This document shows positions 1-9,366 of a stretch of DNA of 64,000 nucleotides, one piece after another (position 1 is the stretch's first letter; each line of letters starts with the position of its first letter). The translations under genes were made by a program, and so were the position numbers. The stretch covers positions 186,001 to 250,000 of the forward strand of contig NZ_WBMT01000010.1 in NCBI RefSeq assembly GCF_008923185.1, read 5' to 3'. Source of the DNA: Actinomadura rudentiformis. GTDB lineage: Bacteria > Actinomycetota > Actinomycetes > Streptosporangiales > Streptosporangiaceae. Below the pieces are notes generated by a model. The model was not told the origin of the DNA. It did no database searches and saw only the letters and a program-made list of their open reading frames with translations.

Positions 1-896
1 ACACCGTCCAGGAAGCGGTCCGCTGAGTCGCGCTGGACGTCGTCGAGGCGGAGCTCCTCGTAGGCTTCGGGCACGTTCGACTCGAGGGTCATGAACCGGG
101 CGAGAGCCTCCCGTGTCATCTCAGCCGCTCTGGCGACGGCTTCCTCTCGCGAGAGACCACACCGCTGATGCAGCACTATGACGAGGTTGTGCGCTTCGTG
201 CCGGCTGGTCTCCCGCTCGTAGGAGTGAATGTCGTTCATAAAGGCGATCGTGTCCGTCGCGGCCACTCGCAGCTCGCGGAACAAGGGATGCGCGGCGGCG
301 GCCGCCGGCATCTCGAATCCGTAGGTCCACTCGGCGATGTCGTAGCTGTGATCCAGCCCGACCGACTGCCGGCGGAGCCTGATGTAGCCGTCCAGCTCCG
401 GAATGTATCCCTCCGCGGTGAGGCGTACCTCCCACACGTGCGCGGTCAGCCATTGCGCGAAGTGCGCAGCGAACCTCTCCTGCCAGGTCGCCGGTGTTCT
501 GGCCGCGATCCGCTGCCAGAGCGCCGCCCACGCCTCGGTCACCGGGCAGACGAATTCCACGGAGGCGCCGACCGGACGGAACGGGACGACGGCCATTTCG
601 GCCGCGGTCCGTGCCACGCGCGGCAGGCGGCCAGGCATGTCCGGATCGAACTGGTCGTCAAAGAGGAAGCCGATGGAGAAGAAGTTCAGGGTCTCTGCCA
701 ATGCGTCGGGGTCCGCGGCGTGATAGATGCGGGCGGCTGCATCGGCGAGATTCCACAGCCTGTACCGTTCCCGGCCTTCCTCTGAGGCGGTCAGTCCGCT
801 GGCGGCCAGCCACTCCACGTTCCGCTCTCGCGCCCAGTCACGAAACGGGGACACGTGCGGGGCGAAGGGGATCTCGAATCGAACTTTCTGCGGCAT
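1..896 (-). CDS. Class I terpene synthase (3' end outside window)
   Basis: Cyclises a linear prenyl diphosphate (probably FPP or GPP) by metal-dependent ionisation. About 298 codons are visible, reading in from position 896; the C-terminus lies beyond the left edge. The first metal motif DDQFD is at about residues 79-83, preceded by FFSIGFLF, and the second motif NDIHSYERE (the NSE triad) is at about residues 219-227. Both match bacterial class I cyclases. An SD-like GGAG lies ten bases before the ATG. The gene follows the P450 gene on the same strand after a 29-base gap, so a cyclase plus oxidase pair is likely. The divergent mevalonate operon would supply precursors. The product cannot be predicted from sequence alone. 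Confidence 0.93.
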   Translation of the reverse strand, partial: MPQKVRFEIPFAPHVSPFRDWARERNVEWLAASGLTASEEGRERYRLWNLADAAARIYHAADPDALAETLNFFSIGFLFDDQFDPDMPGRLPRVARTAAEMAVVPFRPVGASVEFVCPVTEAWAALWQRIAARTPATWQERFAAHFAQWLTAHVWEVRLTAEGYIPELDGYIRLRRQSVGLDHSYDIAEWTYGFEMPAAAAAHPLFRELRVAATDTIAFMNDIHSYERETSRHEAHNLVIVLHQRCGLSREEAVARAAEMTREALARFMTLESNVPEAYEELRLDDVQRDSADRFLDG

Positions 897-925
897 CGTT
901 GATCAACTCCAGATGGCGTCGAGAG

Positions 926-2257
926 TCACCGGCGGGCCGGTCGCATGGGAAGGGAACGCGGAGCGAGAACGGCGCGCCACGCGGCACGGACGCGGAAGCT
1001 CGGTGTGAGCTGAAGTCGCCAGCGCGCGGCGATGGAGGCAAGGGTGAGCGCGGCCTGGTTCTTGGCGAAGCCGTCGCCGATGCATTTGCGCGCCCCCTCT
1101 CCAAAGGGGACGAAGGCGCCGCGCGGTAGCCGCATCTCGCCGTCCAGCCACCGGTCGGGGTCGAAACGGCCGGGATCGGGGAAGAGCTCGGCTCGGCGGC
1201 CGAGGAGGTACGGGCTGAAGACGATCGTCGTGCCGGCGGGGACGGGGTGCCCGGCGAGTTCGACGTCGGCCGTGGTCGTCCGCGTGAGCAGCCACCCTGG
1301 CGGGTAGAGGCGCAACGTCTCGGTGACGACTCGTTGCGTCAGGCCGAGCCTTGGCAGGTCGTCGTGCTCGGCGACGCTCCCGGCGAGCACCGCGTCGGCT
1401 TCGTCCTGCAAGCGTGCCTGGATCTCGGGATGGCGGCCGAGCAGGTAGCAGGCCCACGACAGCAAAGCGGGCGTGGCCTCGACTGCGGCGAGGAAGAACA
1501 TCAGGACCTGGTCATGGATCTCCTCGTCGGTCATGCCAGGCCCGTCGTCATCTTCGGTGGTCAGCAACATCGACAGCAGGTCGCCGTGATCGACGCCCGC
1601 ACGCCGGTAGTCAGCGATGAGCCCGCCGGTGAGCCGGTGCAGGCGGTCCCGTGCCCGGTCGAACCGCCGGTTGCCCGTGGTGGGGATCTTCCCGATGAGC
1701 GTCACGGGCAGCACCACGCGCCGGGCCACGCCGCGGGTGACGGCCTCGACGCAGCGTCCGATCTCAGTGATCAGCGGCGCCTCGACCGCGTTGGCGAACA
1801 AGGTCCGGGTCACCGTGGCCATGGTGAGATCGTGCATTTCAGCGGGCACGTCGATCATCTGCCCGTGCTGCCACGACCGGATGACCGCGTCGATCCGCTC
1901 GGACGCCACCGCGCCATAGCCGGGCATCCGCCGTCGATGGAACGCCGGTTGCACCAGGCGCCGCTGCCTGCGGTGATCCCGATGCCGGCACGTCCCCAGG
2001 CTGTCACCGACCACGTCCCGGAACCTGTCGATGAAGGGACCGCCTTTGTCGAAGGTGCGGTCGTCCACCAGGACCTGGTGGACGAGGTCGGGATGGCAGA
2101 GCACATGAGCCCGCCACGGACCGAGCTTGATCTGGACAAGATCCCCGTGCGCGGGCAACGAGTCCAGAAAGTCCAGTGGCCTTCTGCCGAGCTGGTACGC
2201 GTGCCCCAGAACGGGCACAGCCCAAGGAGCGGACCCTGTCGTGAGCATGGTCACCAC
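926..2257 (-). CDS. Cytochrome P450, terpenoid-type
   Basis: Haem monooxygenase of 443 residues, probably oxidising the product of the adjacent terpene synthase. The haem-binding loop is PFGEGARKCIGDGFA with the Cys ligand at about residue 392, and the K-helix ETLR is at 313-316. The I-helix reads FFLAAVEATPA at about 255-264: the acidic residue is kept, but the position of the usual oxygen-activating Thr is Ala, with a Thr one place later. No N-terminal membrane anchor is seen, as usual for bacterial P450s. The start is a GTG at 2257; an internal ATG at 2248 is possible, and neither has a strong SD. A decayed relative lies at 15.2-16.0 kb. Confidence 0.93.
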   Translation of the reverse strand: MVTMLTTGSAPWAVPVLGHAYQLGRRPLDFLDSLPAHGDLVQIKLGPWRAHVLCHPDLVHQVLVDDRTFDKGGPFIDRFRDVVGDSLGTCRHRDHRRQRRLVQPAFHRRRMPGYGAVASERIDAVIRSWQHGQMIDVPAEMHDLTMATVTRTLFANAVEAPLITEIGRCVEAVTRGVARRVVLPVTLIGKIPTTGNRRFDRARDRLHRLTGGLIADYRRAGVDHGDLLSMLLTTEDDDGPGMTDEEIHDQVLMFFLAAVEATPALLSWACYLLGRHPEIQARLQDEADAVLAGSVAEHDDLPRLGLTQRVVTETLRLYPPGWLLTRTTTADVELAGHPVPAGTTIVFSPYLLGRRAELFPDPGRFDPDRWLDGEMRLPRGAFVPFGEGARKCIGDGFAKNQAALTLASIAARWRLQLTPSFRVRAAWRAVLAPRSLPMRPARR

Positions 2258-2698
2258 CAGTTCGGCGGCACATGCCGCCGGTTCCTCGATTTCGACAGCG
2301 AAAAGTCATGGACCAGTTCCACTGTCACCGCTCTGTTAGCTGACTTTGTTGGTTCCGGTACTATCGCCCGCCGTTTCGGCTCGTAACTCCCATCCAATGT
2401 CGAACATGTCGCGCTGATGGCCATGTCGCGCTTTGCGCCTTGACCAGCGCAGGTGCGCGGCACGCTGAGCGTCGAGCATGGCGGTGATCGACCACCGCCT
2501 GGCACGTTGCCTCTGTCGGTACGCCGAGGGCAGGGTGGCTCTGTTGGCTGGTCAGGGCGGAAGGCGCGACACCGGGGACGAAGCGCGACACATCTCGGAG
2601 GCGGATCGTGTTGGTCGGGCGCGCGTGGGGTGATTCTTCAGGGACGTCGGCAGTCCCGCCGGCGGAGTGAACCGATTCTCTGCTTCGGAGTGGTCATT
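2258..2698. promoter_or_regulatory. Divergent intergenic region between P450 and mevalonate operon
   Basis: About 440 bases separate the divergently read P450 and mevalonate kinase starts, so promoters for both transcripts must lie here. I see no convincing -35/-10 pair or operator palindrome. The stretch around 2335-2400 is less GC-rich than the flanks. No gene with plausible codon use is present. Confidence 0.45.
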
Positions 2699-3619
2699 GT
2701 GCGCGGGTCGATGTTCGTCCAGGAGGAACGTGTCGGTGCCGGCGTTGCTCACGGTAAGGCGGTTCTGCTGGGTGAGCACACCGTGGTTTATGGGACGCCG
2801 GCGATCGCGGTTCCCATTCCGGCGCTGGCTGTTTCAGCCTCGGCTCGTCTACGTCACTACGCAAGCGACAAAAGAAAGCCGGACTTGGAGGTCGCGCTCG
2901 ATGACGCGCTGCGGTATTGGAAAAGGGATGGCGACGATCTGGAATTCACGTTCGACAGTTCTATTCCGTCCGGGCGAGGTCTGGGGTTCAGCGCCGCATG
3001 CGCCGCGGCAGCCGTACGTGCGGCCGCCGACCTGTACGGCGAGACGATGGATGCGGACACACTGCATGACCTGATCCAGAAGAGCGAACGTGTGGCGCAC
3101 GGCCGGGCCAGCGGCGTCGATGCTCGCACGGTGGTAGCCCGTGGGCCGATCTGGTTCGAGGACGGGGATGCTCGCCCGCTTGCCGTCGGAGCCGACGCGG
3201 TGGTCGTCGTGGCCGACACCGGGATCCCGGGCGCCACCCGGAAGGCGGTAGACCACGTCCGTGCACGTCTGGCGGCCGATCCGAGGTGGGCTGAGGACAC
3301 AGTGGCGCAGGCAGCGTCGCTGGTGAGAGGGGCCGTCGAAGACCTGGCCGCGGGCCGCGTCGCGGCGCTGGGGCAGCGCATGCTCGATTTCCACGACGTG
3401 CTCGCCTGTCTGGGTGTGAACACTCCCGCCACTGATCGACTGGTGACCGCGGCGGTCGAGGCCGGGGCGCTGGGCGCGAAGGTCACCGGCGGCGGGTTGG
3501 GCGGCTGCGTCATCGCGCTTGCTGACCCCCATGGTGACGCCGCGCATCTGTGCGAGGCGCTGCAGCAGGCCGGGGCGGTACGGACGTGGCCCGTCCAGAT
3601 GGGGAGCGCATCATGCTGA
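2699..3619 (+). CDS. Mevalonate kinase
   Basis: Phosphorylates mevalonate to 5-phosphomevalonate with ATP. This GHMP-family protein has the N-terminal motif AHGKAVLLGEHTVVYG, the ATP loop SIPSGRGLGFSAA and the catalytic-Asp segment SGVDARTVV. The glycine-rich C-terminal motif KVTGGGLGG is also present. GTG at 2699 has GGAG eight bases upstream and gives 306 residues; an in-frame ATG at 2711 is an alternative four codons later. It is the first gene of a coupled operon and overlaps the next gene by seven bases. The order kinase, decarboxylase, phosphomevalonate kinase, isomerase, reductase, synthase matches the Streptomyces CL190 mevalonate cluster. Confidence 0.95.
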   Translation: MRGSMFVQEERVGAGVAHGKAVLLGEHTVVYGTPAIAVPIPALAVSASARLRHYASDKRKPDLEVALDDALRYWKRDGDDLEFTFDSSIPSGRGLGFSAACAAAAVRAAADLYGETMDADTLHDLIQKSERVAHGRASGVDARTVVARGPIWFEDGDARPLAVGADAVVVVADTGIPGATRKAVDHVRARLAADPRWAEDTVAQAASLVRGAVEDLAAGRVAALGQRMLDFHDVLACLGVNTPATDRLVTAAVEAGALGAKVTGGGLGGCVIALADPHGDAAHLCEALQQAGAVRTWPVQMGSASC

Positions 3620-4680
3620 ACGAGGCGTCAGTGGATGTTCGCGCGGGTGTCACGGCGGTGGCGCATCCGAACATCGCGCTGGTGAAGTACTGGGGCAAAC
3701 GGGACGAGTCGCTGGCGCTGCCGGTCACCGGCAGCCTGTCGGTGACGTTGGACATCTTCGCGACCACCACCCACGTCACGCTCGCTCCCCCGGTGCCAGC
3801 GGACATGAACGGTGACGCGGGCCTGACCGGTGATGTGGTCACTCTGAACGGCCGCCCGGCCGGGGGTGCCGCTGCTGAGCGGGTCCAGGGATTTCTGGAC
3901 CTGGTCCGGGCACTGGCGGGCCGGCGGGAGCGTGCGGTGGTGGAGTCAGTGAACCAGGTTCCGACCGGCGCTGGGCTGGCGTCGTCGGCGGCCGGGTTCG
4001 CGGCGCTGGCCGCCGCCGCGTCGGCGGCCTACGGGCTTGACCTGGACGGCCGTGCACTGTCGCGGCTGGCTCGGCGGGGGTCGGGATCGGCGTGCCGTTC
4101 GGTGTTCGGCGGGTTCGTGCAGTGGCACGCGGGCACCGGGAGTGGCAGTGCGGGTGATGTGAGCTCGTTCGCCGAGCCGGTGCCGGTCGGGCCTCTCGAT
4201 CTGGCCCTGGTGGTCGCCGTCACCGACGCGGGCGCCAAGGAGGTGCCGAGCCGGGAGGCGATGCGGCACACGATGGCCACCTCCCCGCTGTATCGGGCCT
4301 GGGCTCAGGCCAGCAACACCGATCTGACGCGGATGCGGCACGCCCTGGCCCGCGGGAACCTGACGGCGGTCGGCGCGATCGCCGAAGGCAACGCGCTAGG
4401 TATGCATGCCGCGATGCTGGCCGCGCGTCCGGCCGTGCGCTATCTGTCGGCGGGTTCGCTGGCGGTGCTGGACGCGGTGAATGCGCTGCGGGCCGACAAC
4501 GTGGACGCCTACGCCACGGCCGACGCAGGCCCCAATGTCGTCGTGCTCTGCCCACGCGCCGATGCCGACCGCGTCGCCGAGACGGTGGACGCGATCGAAG
4601 CGGTCAGGTCGGTTCATCTCGCACGCCCCGGTCCCGGCGTCCGGCTCCGGAGCGAACGCCCGGGCGGTGATGAACGATGA
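3613..4680 (+). CDS. Diphosphomevalonate decarboxylase
   Basis: ATP-dependent decarboxylation of diphosphomevalonate to isopentenyl diphosphate. It has 355 residues, the usual size. Family motifs are NIALVKYWGKRD near the N-terminus, PTGAGLASSAAGFAALA as the GHMP phosphate loop, GSGSACRSVFGGFVQW, and the C-terminal TADAGPNV holding the catalytic-region Asp. The ATG at 3613 lies inside the end of the kinase gene and is preceded by GGGGAG; this fixes the start despite open frame further upstream. It overlaps the phosphomevalonate kinase gene by four bases (ATGA), so the two are probably translationally coupled. Confidence 0.95.
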   Translation: MLNEASVDVRAGVTAVAHPNIALVKYWGKRDESLALPVTGSLSVTLDIFATTTHVTLAPPVPADMNGDAGLTGDVVTLNGRPAGGAAAERVQGFLDLVRALAGRRERAVVESVNQVPTGAGLASSAAGFAALAAAASAAYGLDLDGRALSRLARRGSGSACRSVFGGFVQWHAGTGSGSAGDVSSFAEPVPVGPLDLALVVAVTDAGAKEVPSREAMRHTMATSPLYRAWAQASNTDLTRMRHALARGNLTAVGAIAEGNALGMHAAMLAARPAVRYLSAGSLAVLDAVNALRADNVDAYATADAGPNVVVLCPRADADRVAETVDAIEAVRSVHLARPGPGVRLRSERPGGDER

Positions 4681-5810
4681 TCACCCGCACAGCGCCTGGC
4701 AAGTTGTTCGTCGCGGGCGAGTATGCGGTCCTGGAGCCGGGTTGTCCCGCCGTGTTGGTGGCGGTGGACCGCTACGCGACGGTGACCGTGACCGCCATCA
4801 ACGGCCCCACCGCGCTTTCCTCCGATCGCGCGGGAGAGCTCGTTCTGCCGCGCCGACCTTCCAGCCAGAGCTTGGGCGGACGACCCAACCGGCCGACCAA
4901 CGAGCCGCACGTTGAATCGGACGTAGAGGCCGCCAAGAGCGGATCGTTCTCGTATGTGCTGTCGGCCGTGCGGGTCGTGGAGCGCCTGGTCGCCGAACGC
5001 GGCATGCCCACGTGTTGCTTCCATCTGTCCATCAGTACCGATCTGGCCGCGCCGGACGGCCGCAAGCTGGGGCTTGGCTCCAGCGGCGCGGTCACGGTCG
5101 CGACGTGCGACGCACTGGCGCGCTTCTACCGTCTGCGGCTGGGCCGCGAGGAGTTGTACCGGCTGGCGATGCTCGCCACCCTCGCCGTGGCACCGGACGC
5201 CTCCGGCGGTGATGTGGCGGCGAGCGTCTTCGGCGGCTGGCTGCTGTACTGCGCCCCCGACCGCCAGAGTGTGGCCTCCCTCGCAGATGGCGGCGGCATC
5301 GCTGCCGCGCTCGATGCGCCGTGGCGCGGGCTGACTTTGCAGCCGCTGCCGGCTCCGGTGGCCGCCCATCTGGAGGTCGGCTGGACCGGCGAGCCCGCCG
5401 CCACCACCGATCAGGTACGGCGACTGCTGGACGGCCGGTACCGGGCAGCACATCACCGAACGTTCCTCAACGTCAGCACCGATTGTGTGTCCACCCTGGT
5501 CTATTGGCTGACGCACGGCGACGTCACGCGGATGCAGGAACAGATCAGATGTGCCCGCCACGTGCTGGGCGCTCTGGACCGCCAGATGTCGCTGGGCTGG
5601 ATGACGCCCCGGCTGCGTGCGCTGTGCGCCGCCGCCGACGCGATCGGCGCGGCGGCCAAACCATCGGGCGCCGGCGGCGGTGACTGCGGCATCGCCCTGC
5701 TGCGCCGCGACCAGCAGCACCAGGTGGCGGAGCTGCATGACCGATGGAAACGCGAGGGCGTCCAGCCGCTCGACCTGCGCGTCCACCCCACCGAACAGGA
5801 CCTGACATGA
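4677..5810 (+). CDS. Phosphomevalonate kinase
   Basis: Converts 5-phosphomevalonate to 5-diphosphomevalonate. The 377-residue GHMP kinase has an N-terminal APGKLFVAGEYAVLEPG, an ATP loop KLGLGSSGAVTVA at about residue 130 and a C-terminal PSGAGGGDCGIALL. These match the bacterial orthologous phosphomevalonate kinase rather than mevalonate kinase. ATGA overlaps occur with both the upstream decarboxylase and the downstream isomerase. With its neighbours it completes the lower mevalonate pathway. Confidence 0.95.
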   Translation: MITRTAPGKLFVAGEYAVLEPGCPAVLVAVDRYATVTVTAINGPTALSSDRAGELVLPRRPSSQSLGGRPNRPTNEPHVESDVEAAKSGSFSYVLSAVRVVERLVAERGMPTCCFHLSISTDLAAPDGRKLGLGSSGAVTVATCDALARFYRLRLGREELYRLAMLATLAVAPDASGGDVAASVFGGWLLYCAPDRQSVASLADGGGIAAALDAPWRGLTLQPLPAPVAAHLEVGWTGEPAATTDQVRRLLDGRYRAAHHRTFLNVSTDCVSTLVYWLTHGDVTRMQEQIRCARHVLGALDRQMSLGWMTPRLRALCAAADAIGAAAKPSGAGGGDCGIALLRRDQQHQVAELHDRWKREGVQPLDLRVHPTEQDLT

Positions 5811-6964
5811 CCGAAGACCGCACCGGAAGCCGTACCAAAGACCGCGCCATGAACGACACCACGAGCGGCACTGCGGGCGGGACCGGGAATCGTAAAGACG
5901 ACCACGTCCGTCACGCCGTCGATCAGCAGCACCGCGGCCCGGACGCCGGCCGGTCCTCCGACCACTCGGCCAGCGACTTCGACTCGGTGAACTTCGTGCA
6001 CCACGCTCTGGCCGGCATCGACCGCGACTCCGTCGAGCTGGCGGTCAAGACGCCCGCAGGCATGTGGCAGGCCCCGCTGTACATCAACGGCATGACCGGT
6101 GGAAGCGCCGGGACCGGGAAGATCAACGGGGAGCTGGCCGTGGCGGCCCGCGAAGCGCGAATCCCGATCGCGTCCGGCTCGATGAGCGCCTACCTTCGCG
6201 ATCCGAGCCTGGCCGGCACCTTCCGCGTCCTGCGCGACGAGAATCCCGACGGCGTGGTGATCGCCAATCTCAACGCCAACGCCACCGCCGATCAGGCGCG
6301 GCGGGCCGTGGGCCTGATCGAGGCGAACGCCCTGCAGATCCACCTCAACGCCCTGCAGGAGATCGTGATGCCCGAAGGCGACCGGGATTTCGCCGCCTGG
6401 CCTGCCAACATCGAGACCATCGCGGCCGCGGTCGAGGTTCCCGTGATCGTCAAGGAGGTCGGTTTCGGCCTCAGCCTCGATACCGTCCGCAGGCTGCGAG
6501 AGCTGGGCGTCGCGGCGGCCGATGTCGGCGGGCGCGGCGGAACCAACTTCGCCCGTATCGAGAACGAACGCCGGTCCCGAGGCGACTACGCGTTTCTCCA
6601 AAGCTGGGGCCAGTCCACGCCCTGCTGCCTGCTGGACACCGCAGGGGTCGAAGGCATCGACATCTTCGCGTCCGGCGGTGTCCGCTCTGCCCTGGACGTC
6701 GCTCGAGCCTTGGCGCTCGGCGCGACGACGGTGGGTGTGGCCGGCCGCTTCCTCAGCGTCCTCATGGAGCAGGGAACGGCCGCGCTGGTGGAGGAGATCG
6801 GGGATTGGCTCGAAGCCCTTCGACGCGTCATGACCGTCCTCGGCGCGGCCACACCCGGCGACCTGGCCGGCTGTGACCTGCTGCTGACCGGCCAGGTCGC
6901 CGCGTTCTGCCAGGCGCGTGGCATCGACCCCGCCCCCTACAGCACCAGGAGTACCCGGACATGA
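5807..6964 (+). CDS. fni: Type 2 isopentenyl-diphosphate delta-isomerase (FMN)
   Basis: FMN- and NADPH-dependent interconversion of IPP and DMAPP. From the ATG at 5807 the product has 385 residues. RKDDHVRHA near residue 29 is the family's N-terminal signature. MTGGS, IASGSMSA, LQIHLNALQE (substrate Gln/Glu segment), VKEVGFG, DVGGRGGTNFA and ASGGVRSALDVA line the flavin-binding barrel. An ATG at 5849 would remove 14 low-complexity residues. The ATGA overlaps on both sides support the chosen start and operon membership. A mevalonate pathway makes only IPP directly, so this isomerase is needed to give DMAPP for prenyl transfer. Confidence 0.95.
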   Translation: MTEDRTGSRTKDRAMNDTTSGTAGGTGNRKDDHVRHAVDQQHRGPDAGRSSDHSASDFDSVNFVHHALAGIDRDSVELAVKTPAGMWQAPLYINGMTGGSAGTGKINGELAVAAREARIPIASGSMSAYLRDPSLAGTFRVLRDENPDGVVIANLNANATADQARRAVGLIEANALQIHLNALQEIVMPEGDRDFAAWPANIETIAAAVEVPVIVKEVGFGLSLDTVRRLRELGVAAADVGGRGGTNFARIENERRSRGDYAFLQSWGQSTPCCLLDTAGVEGIDIFASGGVRSALDVARALALGATTVGVAGRFLSVLMEQGTAALVEEIGDWLEALRRVMTVLGAATPGDLAGCDLLLTGQVAAFCQARGIDPAPYSTRSTRT

Positions 6965-8067
6965 ACAGCCCGGACACGAACGATTCGCACACCGAGACGA
7001 ACGCCAGAACACGCACCGAGACGCACACCAACGAAGGCTCCGCGATCGTGCCCATGAAATGGGTGGGCCCGATTCACGTCACCGGCAACACCGTCAATGA
7101 CAAAGTGTCGGTGCCGCTGGCCACCTTCGAGTCCCCGCTGTGGCCCTCGGCGCAGCGCGGCGCCCGCGTTTCGGCCCAGGTCGAGAACGGGATCGTCGCC
7201 ACCCTGGTGGACGAGCGCATGACCCGGTCGATCCTGCTGGAGGCCGACGACGCCCCCACCGCCTTCAAGGCGGTCCAGCGGCTGTCGGCCGAGTTCGACC
7301 AGCTTCAGGACGTCGCGTCCGCCTCCAGCCGGTTCGCGCGGCTCATCGGCCTCAACCATGAGATCACCGGGAACCTGTTGTTCCTGCGCTTCGAGTTCGC
7401 CACGGGGGACGCGGCCGGCCACAACATGGTCACCCTGGCCAGCGACCACCTCATGGACCACGTCCTGACCACGGTGCCCGGCCTGCGGTACGGCTCGATC
7501 TCGGGCAACTACTGCACCGACAAGAAGGCCACCGCCATCAACGGCATCCTGGGCCGCGGCAAGAACGTCGTCACCGAGATCCTGCTGCCCGCCGACCTGG
7601 TCGACGACCAGCTGCACACCACCGCGGCGAAGATCGCCGAGCTCAACGTCCACAAGAACCTCATCGGCACCATGCTCGCCGGCGGGATCCGCTCGGCGAA
7701 CGCCCACTACGCCAACCTGCTGCTGGCCTTCTATCTGGCGACCGGGCAGGACGCCGCCAACATCGTCGAGGGGTCGCAGGGCATCACCCACGCCGAAGAC
7801 CGCGACGGCGACCTGTACTTCTCCTGCACGCTGCCCAACATCATCGTCGGCACCACCGGAAGCGCCAAGAACAACGGCTTCGTCGCCGACAACCTCGGTC
7901 GCCTGGGCTGCCGAGACGAGCACCAGCCCGGCGCCAATGCCCGCCGCCTGGCCGTTCTGGCCGCCGCCACCGTCCTGTGCGGTGAGCTGTCGCTGATGGC
8001 CGCGCAGACCAACCCCGGCGAGCTCATGAAGGCCCACGTGAAATACGAGCGCCGTCCCACCACCTGA
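6961..8067 (+). CDS. Hydroxymethylglutaryl-CoA reductase
   Basis: Reduces HMG-CoA to mevalonate with two NADPH, the committed step. The 368-residue protein closely resembles the Streptomyces mevalonate-cluster enzyme: MKWVGPIHVTGN, PLATFESPLWPS, LVDERMTRS, RFEFATGDAAGHNMVT, YGSISGNYCTDKKATAING, LAGGIRSANAHYAN, QDAANIVEGSQG and GTTGSAKNNGF. The Glu in LATFES, the Lys in TDKKAT and the Asp in GQDAAN are the expected catalytic residues; the C-terminal His is in MKAHVKYE. No membrane segments are seen, so it is a soluble enzyme. The first 30 residues are a polar Thr/Asn-rich tail. It overlaps the isomerase gene by four bases. Confidence 0.96.
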   Translation: MNSPDTNDSHTETNARTRTETHTNEGSAIVPMKWVGPIHVTGNTVNDKVSVPLATFESPLWPSAQRGARVSAQVENGIVATLVDERMTRSILLEADDAPTAFKAVQRLSAEFDQLQDVASASSRFARLIGLNHEITGNLLFLRFEFATGDAAGHNMVTLASDHLMDHVLTTVPGLRYGSISGNYCTDKKATAINGILGRGKNVVTEILLPADLVDDQLHTTAAKIAELNVHKNLIGTMLAGGIRSANAHYANLLLAFYLATGQDAANIVEGSQGITHAEDRDGDLYFSCTLPNIIVGTTGSAKNNGFVADNLGRLGCRDEHQPGANARRLAVLAAATVLCGELSLMAAQTNPGELMKAHVKYERRPTT

Positions 8068-8089
8068 CGAGAAACCAGAAGGAGCCGGC

Positions 8090-9325
8090 ATGACACCGAA
8101 CACCACCGAGCGGCCGATCGGGATCGATGACCTTTCGTTTTCGACCACCCACTACCGCCTCGACCAGGACGTCCTCGCAAGCCGCCTCGGCGTCGACGCC
8201 GCCAAGCTGCACACCGGCCTGGGGCAGGACGCGTTCAGCGTCCCCGCCACCGACGAGGACATCGTCACCATGGCCGCGACCGCCGCGCAGCCGATCATTG
8301 CCCGGCACGGTCCGGAGCGGATCCGCACCATCCTGTTCGCCACCGAAACCGGCGTCGACCAGTCGAAGGCCGCCGGCCTCTACGTCCATGGCCTTCTCGG
8401 TCTGCCCGCCACATGTCGCGTCGTGGAACTCAAGCAGGCCTGCTACTCGGCCACCGCCGCCCTGCAGTTCGCGACGGCGTTGATCGCCCGCGACCCCGGG
8501 CAGCAGGTCCTGGTTCTGGCCAGCGACATCGCCAAGTACCAACTCGGTTCTGAGGGGGAACCGACACAGGGCGCCGCGGCCGCGGCGATGCTCGTCACCG
8601 CCGATCCCGCCGTTCTGCGCATCGACCCGTGCTCGGGGGTCTACTCCGAGGACATCTCCGACTTCTGGCGTCCCAACTACCGCACCGAAGCGGTCGTGGA
8701 CGGCAAGCTCTCCATCGACGCCTACAAACGCGCCACCCGAGAAGCCTTCGCCGACTACCAGCGGCGCGGCGGCCGGTATCTCGACCAGTTCGCCGCGTTC
8801 TGCTACCACCAGCCGTTCACCAAGATGGCCTACAAGGCCCACCGGCACCTGCTCGAGCACGCTGGCACACCCGGCCCCGACGGCGACTCCAGGACCACAA
8901 CCGACGCCTCGGACTCCGCAACCGACGCCGCCGATCTGGACGCGGCGCTGGCCGCCACCACCCACTACAACCGCGCCATCGGCAACAGCTACACCGCCTC
9001 GGCCTATCTCGCCCTGGCCTCCCTGCTCGACCACCGCAAAGACCTCGCCGACCAACCCATTGCCGTCATCAGCTACGGCTCGGGTGCCGTCGCCGAATTC
9101 TTTGGCGGCACAGTCGTCCCCGGCTATCGCGACCACCTTCGAACCACCGCCAACGCCCACGCCATCGCCCGGCGCCAGCCCATTGACTACCAGCACTACC
9201 AGCGGCTCCACCACGAAAGCGACCTGACCGACGACGCCGATCGCAAGATCGAACAACAGACCACCGCCCCCTACCGGCTGGCGGCGATCGCCGACCACCA
9301 ACGGATCTACGAGGCCACGATCTGA
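8090..9325 (+). CDS. Hydroxymethylglutaryl-CoA synthase
   Basis: Condenses acetyl-CoA and acetoacetyl-CoA to HMG-CoA. The 411-residue thiolase-fold enzyme has the catalytic Glu region FATETGVDQSK (E86) and the acetyl-accepting Cys in VELKQACYSATAALQ (C118). The catalytic His is in FCYHQPFTKMAYKAH, and GNSYTASAYLALASLL is the C-terminal family signature. The start has AGAAGGAG five bases upstream. A Thr/Ser/Asp-rich insert at about residues 264-285 is longer than in most homologues. The 22-base gap after the reductase keeps it in the operon. No acetoacetyl-CoA synthase is seen in the window. Confidence 0.95.
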   Translation: MTPNTTERPIGIDDLSFSTTHYRLDQDVLASRLGVDAAKLHTGLGQDAFSVPATDEDIVTMAATAAQPIIARHGPERIRTILFATETGVDQSKAAGLYVHGLLGLPATCRVVELKQACYSATAALQFATALIARDPGQQVLVLASDIAKYQLGSEGEPTQGAAAAAMLVTADPAVLRIDPCSGVYSEDISDFWRPNYRTEAVVDGKLSIDAYKRATREAFADYQRRGGRYLDQFAAFCYHQPFTKMAYKAHRHLLEHAGTPGPDGDSRTTTDASDSATDAADLDAALAATTHYNRAIGNSYTASAYLALASLLDHRKDLADQPIAVISYGSGAVAEFFGGTVVPGYRDHLRTTANAHAIARRQPIDYQHYQRLHHESDLTDDADRKIEQQTTAPYRLAAIADHQRIYEATI

Positions 9326-9366
9326 CCCGACCCGACGACACGACACGACCACTGGACACGGAAACC

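Noticed and set aside
1247..2386. Long plus-strand open frame of 379 codons
   Set aside because: It is antisense to the P450 gene and its length is explained by the high-GC third-position bias of that gene.
5501..7012. Long minus-strand frames opposite IPP isomerase and HMG-CoA reductase
   Set aside because: Antisense shadows of well-supported genes, with no domain signal.
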